Part shown: in pieces, positions 1-6,018 of the stretch | How positions within the stretch are numbered: position 1 is the first letter of the stretch | Layout of the letters: each line of letters begins with the position of its first letter | Source of the DNA: Paracoccaceae bacterium | Lineage (GTDB): Bacteria; Pseudomonadota; Alphaproteobacteria; Rhodobacterales; Rhodobacteraceae | Reading direction: 5' to 3' | DNA: 7,568 bases | Assembly (NCBI GenBank): GCA_024644285.1 | Contig: JAHELH010000116.1 | Location: 1 to 7,568, forward strand | Program-made: the position numbers and the translations under genes | Notes under the pieces: model-generated | The model's database searches: none | Seen by the model: the letters and a program-made list of their open reading frames with translations, nothing else | What the model was told of the DNA's origin: nothing

Positions 1-601
1 TCAGGTCGGCGCCCTCGATGGCCTCGCGCGGCGATGCGCTGACCGCGGCGGTCAATCCCACCCCCTCGGCATGCGCCGTCAGCCGGTCGATATTGGCCTG
101 GCCGCGCCCGACCATGCGCACCTCACGCAGCGGAAACAGCGCGGCGAAGGCGTCCATATGGCTGCGCGCCTGCACCCCCGTGCCGATGCAGGCCAGCACC
201 GACGACGCCGGATCACCCAGCCGCCGCGCCAGCACCGCGCTCAGCCCCGCGGTGCGCACCGCCGTTGCCCAGTTGCCGCCCATCACGCAGCGCAACAAGC
301 CAGTCTCGCTGTCCAGCACGAAGATGCCGGCCTCGATCCCGTTCAGCCCGCGCGCGGGATTGCCGGGCGCGACCATGGCAGTCTTGATCACGGTCAGCGG
401 CGGCGCGTCGGCCACCGACAGCGTCGTCATGACGTAGCGCCCGCCCCCTGGCAGGATCGCCGATTTCGGCGCGGTCCAAAGCTGCTGCCCGGCCTGCGCG
501 GCGACGGCCGCCTCGATGGCCTCGACGATATCGGCGGGCGAGACATCCAGCGTCTCCAGCATCGCCTCGGTCAGGAACAGCACGTCACGGTCTTCGGCCA
601 T
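1..601 (-). CDS. Ornithine cyclodeaminase / mu-crystallin family protein (3' part missing)
   Basis: The minus-strand frame is open from ATG at 601-599 to the window edge, giving the first 200 residues; the C-terminal part lies outside. The start is supported by an AAAGGG Shine-Dalgarno sequence about 8 bases upstream. Family features seen: VIKTAM near residues 71-76 with the conserved lysine K73, APGNPARG (78-85), a strand ending in DSETG (97-101), AVRTAGLSA with R117-T118 (114-122), and the Rossmann nucleotide-binding signature IGTGVQAR (139-146). These match the NAD(P)-binding OCD/mu-crystallin family. Its members include ornithine cyclodeaminase, alanine dehydrogenase and imine (ketimine) reductases; all are cytoplasmic enzymes of amino or imino acid metabolism. 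The visible part does not decide the substrate, so no symbol is given. It diverges from the tctCBA transporter operon and may share its regulation. Family assignment is secure; the specific reaction is not. Confidence 0.9.
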   Translation of the reverse strand, partial: MAEDRDVLFLTEAMLETLDVSPADIVEAIEAAVAAQAGQQLWTAPKSAILPGGGRYVMTTLSVADAPPLTVIKTAMVAPGNPARGLNGIEAGIFVLDSETGLLRCVMGGNWATAVRTAGLSAVLARRLGDPASSVLACIGTGVQARSHMDAFAALFPLREVRMVGRGQANIDRLTAHAEGVGLTAAVSASPREAIEGADL

Positions 602-620
602 CGCGACACCCTTTGGATTC

Positions 621-652
621 TGTACCGATCTTACCGGCTCTGGCCCGGTACA
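621..652. promoter_or_regulatory. Candidate operator: TACCG half-site cluster between divergent genes
   Basis: Two nested inverted repeats are seen. TGTACCG (621-627) pairs perfectly with CGGTACA (646-652), and TACCGG (632-637) pairs perfectly with CCGGTA (645-650) across 7 bases. TACCG also occurs twice in direct orientation, 9 bases apart (623-627 and 632-636). The cluster lies just upstream of the leftward OCD-family gene and about 115 bases before the tctC start, where a regulator could control both directions. That it binds a protein is inference; no regulator gene is visible in the window. Confidence 0.4.
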
Positions 653-683
653 CTAGCCTTGCCTGTCTTCGGGCGGAATCGGG

Positions 684-710
684 GTGACTCGCCCCGGCGC
701 GTTCTCTAAT
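684..710 (+). promoter_or_regulatory. Weak sigma70-like promoter candidate for tctCBA
   Basis: TCTAAT at 705-710 matches five of six positions of the -10 consensus. GTGACT at 684-689 is a partial -35 match (4 of 6) at a short 15-base spacing. This would place the transcript start near 717 and leave a leader of about 50 bases before tctC. A short imperfect hairpin, CGGGG (680-684) with CCCCG (692-696), overlaps the proposed -35. Base composition alone could produce such a match. Confidence 0.25.
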
Positions 711-753
711 GTCCCCAATGTGTCACAGGCCGCAGCAAAGCGGCAATGCAAAC

Positions 754-759
754 GGGAGG
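754..759 (+). promoter_or_regulatory. Ribosome binding site of tctC
   Basis: GGGAGG lies 6 bases before the ATG at 766. It favours that start over the in-frame upstream start at 709, which would add 19 residues in front of a clean signal peptide. Confidence 0.8.
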
Positions 760-765
760 TTACAA

Positions 766-1749
766 ATGTTGACATTCAATCTGAGCCGGCGTGCTCTGGT
801 TGTGGCGGCGGTGGCGTTCAGCCTGGGGGCACCGGCCCTGGCGGGCGGGCACCAGGTTCTGGACAAGGTGCACTTTCTCATTCCCGGCGGCGCCGGGGGC
901 GGCTGGGACGGCACCGCGCGCGGCACCGGCGAGGCGCTGACAGAGGCCGGGCTGGTCGGCACCGCGTCCTACGAAAACATGTCGGGCGGCGGCGGCGGCA
1001 AGGCGATCGGCTACCTGATCGAGAATGCCGAGAGCAACCACGACACGCTTATGGTCAACTCGACGCCGATCATCATCCGGTCGCTGACCGGGGTCTTCCC
1101 GCAGAACTTCCGCGACCTCACCCTGGTCGCCGGAACCATCGGCGACTATGCCGCGCTGGTCGTGGGCAAGGATAGCCCGATCAACTCGATGGACGACCTG
1201 CTGGCCGCCTACCGTGCGGATCCGAACGGCACCGCCATCGGCGGCGGCTCGGTTCCCGGCGGCATGGACCACCTGGTCGCGGCGATGGTGATGGAAGCGG
1301 CGGGCGAGGATCCCACCGCGGTCAAGTACATCCCCTACGACGCGGGCGGCAAGGCGATGGCGGCGCTGCTCTCGGGCGAGATCCAGGCGCTGTCGACCGG
1401 CTTTTCCGAAGCCGTCGACCTGGCCAATGCCGGCGAGGTGAAGATCATCGGCGTCACCGCGCCCGAGCGGGTCGACGCCGCGCCGGACGCGCCGACGCTG
1501 AAGGAACAGGGCATCGACACCGAGTTCGTCAACTGGCGCGGCTTCTTCGCCGCCCCCGGCCTGCCCGAGGACAAGCTGGCGATGTACCAGGACGCGCTGG
1601 CCAAGATGTACGACACGCCTGAATGGGAAGAAGTCCGCGCCCGCAACGGCTGGGTCAACATCCACAATTCGGGCGAAGAGTTCAAAGCCTTCCTCGAGAA
1701 CCAGGAAAAAGTCATCGGCGACCTGATGAAGAAGCTGGGCTTCCTCTAG
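766..1749 (+). CDS. tctC: TTT transporter periplasmic substrate-binding protein TctC
   Basis: This 327-residue protein has the usual length of the TctC/Bug family, the periplasmic receptors that capture carboxylates and deliver them to the TctA/TctB membrane complex. Residues 1-26 form a signal peptide: a basic N-region with SRRAL (7-11), a hydrophobic core, and an ALA cleavage site before GGHQ. The mature protein begins with the family pattern VHFLIPGGAGGGWDGTARG (35-53), followed by YENMSGGGGGKA (69-80), where the family usually has a glycine-rich ligand loop. GGGSVPGGMDHL (159-170), YIPYDAGGKAMAALLSGEI (188-206), NWRGFFAAPGLPED (256-269) and a helical C-terminus (to LGFL) are also typical. 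The twin arginines loosely resemble a Tat signal, but the hydrophobic core also suits Sec. It is first in an operon with tctB and tctA. The ligand cannot be read from the sequence; organic acids such as citrate are known ligands of the family. Confidence 0.95.
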   Translation: MLTFNLSRRALVVAAVAFSLGAPALAGGHQVLDKVHFLIPGGAGGGWDGTARGTGEALTEAGLVGTASYENMSGGGGGKAIGYLIENAESNHDTLMVNSTPIIIRSLTGVFPQNFRDLTLVAGTIGDYAALVVGKDSPINSMDDLLAAYRADPNGTAIGGGSVPGGMDHLVAAMVMEAAGEDPTAVKYIPYDAGGKAMAALLSGEIQALSTGFSEAVDLANAGEVKIIGVTAPERVDAAPDAPTLKEQGIDTEFVNWRGFFAAPGLPEDKLAMYQDALAKMYDTPEWEEVRARNGWVNIHNSGEEFKAFLENQEKVIGDLMKKLGFL

Positions 1750-1766
1750 GACGCCTGGACGCATGC

Positions 1767-1794
1767 CGAGGGGCGGCCCGCCGGCCGCCCCTCG
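1767..1794 (+). promoter_or_regulatory. Intercistronic stem-loop between tctC and tctB
   Basis: A perfect 12-bp inverted repeat is seen: arms CGAGGGGCGGCC (1767-1778) and GGCCGCCCCTCG (1783-1794) around a 4-base CGCC loop, starting 17 bases after the tctC stop. No T-run follows the stem, so it is not a typical intrinsic terminator. In operons that start with a binding-protein gene, such hairpins are known to protect the upstream mRNA from 3' exonucleases or to cause partial termination, raising binding protein over membrane subunits. That role is inferred here. Confidence 0.7.
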
Positions 1795-1821
1795 ATTCCC
1801 AGGGCGGAAGGAACGCGGCAC

Positions 1822-2304
1822 ATGGCGCTGGATCGCTGGATTGCACTGGTCCTTCTGGGCGTCTGCATGGCCTACGGCTACGCGGCGTGGTTCACCATGG
1901 ATGACAGCCTGGCGCCCTTCATGCAGCGCAACCCGATCTGGCCCTCGACCTTTCCCAAGGTGCTGTCCGCACTCGGCATCCTGACCTGCCTGGTGATCCT
2001 GTCAGGCGTCGAGAAGGGCGAGGCCAAGATCGGCGACATCGATTACCGCCGTCTGGGCGACTACAAGATCGGCCAGGCCGGACTTCTTCTGGCGCTGATG
2101 GCGGTCTACGCGCTTGCCCTGCGCCCGGTCGGCTTCCTCGTCTCCACGTCGGGCTTCCTGATCCTCGGTTCGGTCATTCTGGGCGAGCGGCGATGGATCC
2201 TGATGATCGTCATTGCCGCGCTGGCGACCGGTATCGTCTGGTACCTGGTGCAGCAGGTGCTGGGCATCTACCTGCGCCCGCTGCCCTGGGCCCTGGGAGG
2301 CTGA
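1822..2304 (+). CDS. tctB: TTT transporter small membrane subunit TctB
   Basis: This 160-residue integral membrane protein is the small subunit of the tripartite tricarboxylate transporter, a secondary importer that works with the periplasmic TctC and the large permease subunit TctA. Hydrophobic segments are visible at about residues 5-23, 45-63, 83-102, 103-120 and 125-150, consistent with the four to five helices of TctB proteins. A soluble charged loop lies between them (64-82, KGEAKIGDIDYRRLGDYK). The FPKVLSALGI stretch (44-53) resembles the family's 'FP' motif at the start of the second helix. The start is supported by GGAAGGA at 1806-1812, nine bases upstream. It follows tctC after a 72-base gap holding the stem-loop. 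Its TGA ends one base before the tctA start codon, which suggests translational coupling. Sequence conservation in TctB is low, so the assignment leans on length, topology and position. Confidence 0.9.
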   Translation: MALDRWIALVLLGVCMAYGYAAWFTMDDSLAPFMQRNPIWPSTFPKVLSALGILTCLVILSGVEKGEAKIGDIDYRRLGDYKIGQAGLLLALMAVYALALRPVGFLVSTSGFLILGSVILGERRWILMIVIAALATGIVWYLVQQVLGIYLRPLPWALGG

Positions 2305-2305
2305 C

Positions 2306-3820
2306 ATGCTCGAAGGCCTGCTGATCGGTCTCCAGACCGCGTTCTCGGTCCAGAACCTGCTGATGGTGATCGGCGGCTGCCTGATCGGCACTTTCATCGG
2401 CATGCTGCCGGGGCTCGGGCCGATGTCGATCATCGCCATCATGATCCCGGTGGCGATCTCCATCGGCGATCCCTCGGCCGCATTGATCCTCTTGGCAGGG
2501 GTCTATTACGGCGCGATCTTCGGCGGATCGACCTCGTCGATCCTGTTGAACGCGCCCGGAGTCGCGGGCACGGTCGCGACCAGCTTTGACGGCTATCCGA
2601 TGGCGCGCCAGGGCAAGGCCGGCAAGGCGCTGACCATCGCCGCCATCGCCAGCTTCTGCGGCGGCACCATCGGCGCGGTGCTGCTGATGGTCTTTGCACC
2701 GGCACTGTCGACCGTGGCGCTGCTGTTCCACTCGGCGGAATATTTCGCGCTGATGGTGGTGGGCCTCTCCGCCATCGCCGCCTTCGCGGGCACCGGTCAG
2801 GTCGGCAAGGCGATCCTGATGACGCTTCTGGGCCTGATCATGGCGACGGTCGGCGAAGGCGCGCTGTTCAACATGCCGCGCTTCACGATGGGGCTGATGG
2901 ATCTGCAATCGGGCTTTGGCTTCGTCACATTGGCGATGGCGATGTTCGCCCTGCCCGAAGCGCTGTTCCTTGTGCTGAACCCGGCGCGCTCGGCGCAGGG
3001 CGACGGCGGCGACATCAAGGATCTGCGGATCACCCGCGCCGAGGCGAAATCCATCGCTCCCGTCATCGGCCGGCAATCTATCCAGGGTTTCTTCATCGGC
3101 GTGCTGCCTGGCGCCGGCGCCACCATCGCGTCCTTCCTAGGCTACGCGGTCGAGCGAAACATCGCCACCGAGGATGAGCAGAAAGAGTTCGGCAAGGGCT
3201 CGATCAAGGGCCTCGCCGCGCCCGAGACCGCCAACAACGCCGCCTGCACCGGCTCGTTCGTGCCGCTTCTGACCCTCGGCATCCCCGGATCGGGCACCAC
3301 CGCGATCCTGCTGGGCGCGCTGATCGCGCTGAACGTGACGCCGGGGCCGCGCCTGATGCTGGACGACCCGCAGATCTTCTGGGCGGTGATCATCTCGATG
3401 TATATCGGCAACCTGATCCTGTTGATCCTGAACCTGCCGCTCATTCCCTACATCGCCAAGATCCTCGCGGTGCCGCGCACCTTCCTGATCCCGTTCATCC
3501 TGTTCTTCACCCTGATGGGCGCCTATATCGGCCAGAACAACGCCACCGAGCTTCTGATCTTGGTCGGCTTCGGCATCTGCGCCACCGTGCTGCGCTTCGC
3601 CGATTATCCGCTGGCGCCGCTGCTGATCGGCTTCATCCTCGGCGGCATGATGGAGAACAACTTCTCGCGCTCGATGCAGCTCTACGATGGTCCCTCGTTC
3701 ATCTGGGAGCGCCCGATGACGCTCGGCCTGCTGGTGATCGCCGCGCTGCTGGTGGTGCTGCCCAGCTACCGCAAACGCCGCGCCAGGGCCCGCCAGGAAG
3801 GCGTCGCCGAGGGCGATTGA
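2306..3820 (+). CDS. tctA: TTT transporter large membrane subunit TctA
   Basis: This 504-residue, very hydrophobic protein is the permease core that moves the carboxylate delivered by TctC across the inner membrane, presumably driven by an ion gradient as in the family. Characteristic motifs are present in order: IGMLPGLGP (31-39), GVYYGAIFGGSTSSILLNAPG (starting at 65), FDGYPMARQGKAG (94-106), IGVLPGAGATIASFLGY (264-280) and LGIPGSGTTAILLGALIALN (starting at 324). The two halves repeat the pattern: the GMLPGLGP loop recurs as GVLPGAGA, and the N-APG loop recurs as GIPGSG. This matches the internal duplication known for TctA. The C-terminus is a short basic tail (RKRRARARQ). The ATG at 2306 is chosen because GGGAGG (2295-2300) sits 5 bases upstream and the motifs begin soon after; a longer in-frame extension back to 2213 would overlap tctB. 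Length is normal for the family. Confidence 0.96.
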   Translation: MLEGLLIGLQTAFSVQNLLMVIGGCLIGTFIGMLPGLGPMSIIAIMIPVAISIGDPSAALILLAGVYYGAIFGGSTSSILLNAPGVAGTVATSFDGYPMARQGKAGKALTIAAIASFCGGTIGAVLLMVFAPALSTVALLFHSAEYFALMVVGLSAIAAFAGTGQVGKAILMTLLGLIMATVGEGALFNMPRFTMGLMDLQSGFGFVTLAMAMFALPEALFLVLNPARSAQGDGGDIKDLRITRAEAKSIAPVIGRQSIQGFFIGVLPGAGATIASFLGYAVERNIATEDEQKEFGKGSIKGLAAPETANNAACTGSFVPLLTLGIPGSGTTAILLGALIALNVTPGPRLMLDDPQIFWAVIISMYIGNLILLILNLPLIPYIAKILAVPRTFLIPFILFFTLMGAYIGQNNATELLILVGFGICATVLRFADYPLAPLLIGFILGGMMENNFSRSMQLYDGPSFIWERPMTLGLLVIAALLVVLPSYRKRRARARQEGVAEGD

Positions 3821-4290
3821 GCCCAGGACAGTTATCCCTCGAGCAAGAGCCATTGCCGTATCGGAAGCACCGAAAATCACATTTATCGTGCCGCCGAATG
3901 GAACGGCGACGCCGGTTTCGTGCTGAACATCTGACAATGCAGGGCATGGCGGCGTGGCACCGTCTGTCACCGCGCCCGACAAACAAATGTTTGACCGTAC
4001 CGAAACTCACCGCATAAGGTGATATCGCTGAAGTTGATCATTTCGATAGGCAACGGCCAGATTTAGCCCGGTCTTTTTCGCCTTTGCGGGCAGGTCATTG
4101 GAAAAGTGGATTTCAGCAGGATTTTAACCGCGGTGGTCCGATCGCCTGACAAGTCATTCACGACCCGGCCCCGCCCAGATGTCAGAGGATCGGTTGCCGA
4201 CACTCCGGTATTCGTGGAACAGCCATCGCTTCGGCGGCCCCATCCGGCAATTCGGGACCTCTCCGACGTCACGTTGAACGGGAACGAGAC
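3821..4290. other. Gene-free interval between tctA and the peroxidase cluster
   Basis: No convincing gene is seen. Short open frames exist on both strands but lack family-like sequence and good ribosome sites. No clear rho-independent terminator follows tctA. The stretch looks richer in A/T than the flanking genes, especially about 3980-4140. It contains an inverted repeat CAAACA-AA-TGTTTG (3980-3993) and TCACC-N6-GGTGA (4007-4022), which may mark the regulatory region of the downstream cluster. Confidence 0.6.
3991..4022 (+). promoter_or_regulatory. Candidate promoter with overlapping inverted repeat for the peroxidase cluster
   Basis: TTGACC (3991-3996, five of six to the -35 consensus) is followed after 16 bases by CATAAG (4013-4018, four of six to the -10). 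The repeat TCACC (4007-4011) / GGTGA (4018-4022) straddles the proposed -10, as an operator might. If real, the leader before the first gene would be about 265 bases, which is long. The evidence is only pattern matching in an A/T-richer stretch. Confidence 0.25.
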
Positions 4291-4977
4291 ATGTCCAACA
4301 TAGCGGGAAAAGCGTATGCGATGAACGTCGTGACGCCCAGCAGCCGTCGGATCACCTGGATCAACAGACTTCTGTTCATGGCGGCGCGCGGTCTGCCGTC
4401 GAACCTGATGGGGCTTCTCGGCCTGTCGCTGATCCACTTCGCCCGCTGGGTGATCATTCGGCCGCAGGACTGGCCGGACCTGGGCCAGGGCAAACAGCAG
4501 CTTCAGAACGACTACGTGCTGTTCTGCTCCAACTTCAACGGCACCTGGGACCAGTATATCGACGCGTTTTCCGACGGCATTCCCAAGGGCCTCGACCTGT
4601 TCTGGTACTCGGCGACCAAGTACCCCTATTCGATCCCGGTCACGCCGTTCAAGAACTACATCACCTACAACCAGATCGGCACCGACTACTACTACAACGC
4701 CACGCCGGGCTCGGCGCAGCGCGACGTGAAAACCTCGCTGCAGGTCTACGACGCGCTGCTGAAGCTGGAAAAGGCGCATGCCGACCAGTCGCCCGAGGAA
4801 TTCCAGAAGACCTACCTGGAATGTCTCGGACAGGTGCAGATCGGCCTGGGCGATCCCGGCTTCGGCCCGGTCGCCAGCCTCGACACAGAGCGCGCCGACG
4901 TTCATCGCGCCCGCTATGTCCATCAGAAGCACGAGGCCTTCCTCGAGGCCGCCGCCCAGATCGAAGAGGGGGTCTGA
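4291..4977 (+). CDS. Unknown protein, first gene of DyP peroxidase cluster
   Basis: A 228-residue protein that I cannot name. The start at 4291 has a GGGA Shine-Dalgarno-like sequence 7 bases upstream; an in-frame ATG at 4321 is the alternative. After a basic N-terminus (SSRR, 17-20) come moderately hydrophobic stretches (about 23-32 and 36-55), the second ending in LIHFARWVII (47-56). YVLFCSNFNGTWDQYIDAF (75-93) reads as a beta strand then helix. LDLFWYSATKYP (101-112), FKNYITYNQIGTDYYYNA (120-137) and a helical region (143-180) follow. The order HxAR, strand with [SA][ND]x[ND], helix with [KV]G/KY-type turn, F-x-x-Y-[IL] and a DYY cluster recurs in the next gene, suggesting a shared fold. 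I infer a ferredoxin-like alpha+beta domain of the type found around haem peroxidases. No obvious catalytic residues or signal peptide. It lies 3 bases before the next gene in an apparent operon with the DyP peroxidase. Confidence 0.85.
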   Translation: MSNIAGKAYAMNVVTPSSRRITWINRLLFMAARGLPSNLMGLLGLSLIHFARWVIIRPQDWPDLGQGKQQLQNDYVLFCSNFNGTWDQYIDAFSDGIPKGLDLFWYSATKYPYSIPVTPFKNYITYNQIGTDYYYNATPGSAQRDVKTSLQVYDALLKLEKAHADQSPEEFQKTYLECLGQVQIGLGDPGFGPVASLDTERADVHRARYVHQKHEAFLEAAAQIEEGV

Positions 4978-4980
4978 GCC

Positions 4981-6000
4981 ATGCCCGATCTCGACACCGG
5001 CCACATCTTCCTGACGACGCTTGCCCCGATCAAGACCACCGAAACCGGCAACCAGACCTCCTTCGAACAGCAGGCGCGGATCGCGCTGGCGCAGCTGCCC
5101 ACCGCCTGCCAGTCGCCGGCGACGCAGAATATCGGCATCAACAGCCCCTTCGCGCGCAATACCCGAAACCATTTGGCGCGGATGTTCGTGCTGTCGGACG
5201 TGGTCTATAACGGGCGCAGCGGTATGAACCCGATCGTGGGCACGATCCGGGGCATCAATCCGACCGATCCGCAAAAGGTCGACCAGCTGAACTGTCCCTA
5301 CCTGGTCTTCACCGCCGATATCGACGCGGTTACCGAGGACGGCCAGCCGCTGCCCGCGACGCTGTCGGCGGAAGAACAGAAGGCGGTGCGCGCCTCTTAC
5401 GCCCGCAAGCTGTGGGACACGATGGAGCTGGAGCTTCAGGACATCTACTCGAACTGCGTCGGCTTTGAGAGCGTCGATACCGCCGACGATTTCGCCGAGT
5501 ATCTCGAGAAATGCCACGTCGAAACCACGATGCCGTTCCATGACTATTACCTCCCCGGCGACGATCCCGGCTTCCACGACCTGCCGACCTACGGGCTTCT
5601 GGCCGCGGTGGGCGTCCCGGCCGTGATCGCGCTGATCGCGCTTGTGATGCGAATCTTCGGCTGGCTGACCCTGCCCTGGCTGGGCTGGAGCACCTTGTGG
5701 GTCTTCGTGATCTTCGCCGTCCTCGCCGTCCTGATAGCCATCTGGGCGGTCCTCTACGCAATCAAGAACGGCGAGAAGCCGCTGACGCCTGCCACGTACG
5801 ACGACCTGCCCTCTGTGCTGAAATCACTCTACATGCAGCAGAATTTCTCTGATTTCGTGATTGACCACCAAGGCACGACGGCGGCCAGGCTGCACAAGGA
5901 TTTCGGCGCCTTCCTGAAAAAGCACAAGCCTTCGGACCGCTCGGGGCCGACCCAGCCACCTGGCGTGATTTCTTCGGCCGCGGCCGCCAAAAGCAATTGA
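4981..6000 (+). CDS. Unknown membrane-anchored protein, second gene of DyP peroxidase cluster
   Basis: A 339-residue protein of unknown function. GAGGGGG (4966-4972) lies 8 bases before the ATG and overlaps the end of the previous gene, so the two are probably co-translated. Residues 1-200 are soluble and hold NHLARMFVL (63-71), PYLVFTADID (106-115), a helix with LWDTMELELQDIYSNCVGFE (starting at 144) and ADDFAEYLEKCHVETTMPF (168-186) followed by HDYY (187-190). This motif order parallels the preceding protein. Two membrane helices follow at about 205-224 and 238-260, joined by a tryptophan-rich turn (GWLTLPWLGW, 226-235). The roughly 78-residue tail carries NFSDFVIDH and ends in a Pro/Ala/Ser-rich stretch. 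With no signal peptide and a two-helix hairpin, both soluble parts should face the same side, probably the cytoplasm, where the peroxidase would also sit. A membrane-tethering or redox partner role is inference only. Confidence 0.88.
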   Translation: MPDLDTGHIFLTTLAPIKTTETGNQTSFEQQARIALAQLPTACQSPATQNIGINSPFARNTRNHLARMFVLSDVVYNGRSGMNPIVGTIRGINPTDPQKVDQLNCPYLVFTADIDAVTEDGQPLPATLSAEEQKAVRASYARKLWDTMELELQDIYSNCVGFESVDTADDFAEYLEKCHVETTMPFHDYYLPGDDPGFHDLPTYGLLAAVGVPAVIALIALVMRIFGWLTLPWLGWSTLWVFVIFAVLAVLIAIWAVLYAIKNGEKPLTPATYDDLPSVLKSLYMQQNFSDFVIDHQGTTAARLHKDFGAFLKKHKPSDRSGPTQPPGVISSAAAAKSN

Positions 6001-6018
6001 TGAGAACGGATATCCGCC

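Noticed and set aside
71..709. Plus-strand open frames over the OCD-family gene
   Set aside because: The minus strand carries the family motifs and a good ribosome site; the plus-strand product is composition-driven.
1767..1794. Intrinsic terminator reading of the tctC-tctB hairpin
   Set aside because: No T-run follows the stem and the operon continues with tctB and tctA directly downstream.
760..1821. 353-codon antisense open frame over tctC
   Set aside because: The sense strand encodes an unmistakable TctC; the antisense product is arginine/glycine/alanine-rich noise.
3817..4017. 66-codon frame starting inside the end of tctA
   Set aside because: It uses a TTG start with no ribosome site, and its composition is unlike the neighbouring genes.
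4065..4095. Terminator-like GCCCG...CGGGC near a run of T
   Set aside because: The stem is only 5 bp with a loop of more than 15 bases, the T-run sits in the loop, and it lies about 245 bases after tctA.
4106..4303. Possible 65-residue small gene with a GTG start before the first companion gene
   Set aside because: There is no good ribosome site, no recognisable sequence pattern, and it runs into the real start at 4291. It might be a leader peptide but nothing supports that.
4063..5577. 504-codon antisense open frame over the two unknown genes
   Set aside because: It covers both sense genes and the gap between units, with no recognisable domain or ribosome site; a by-product of high GC.
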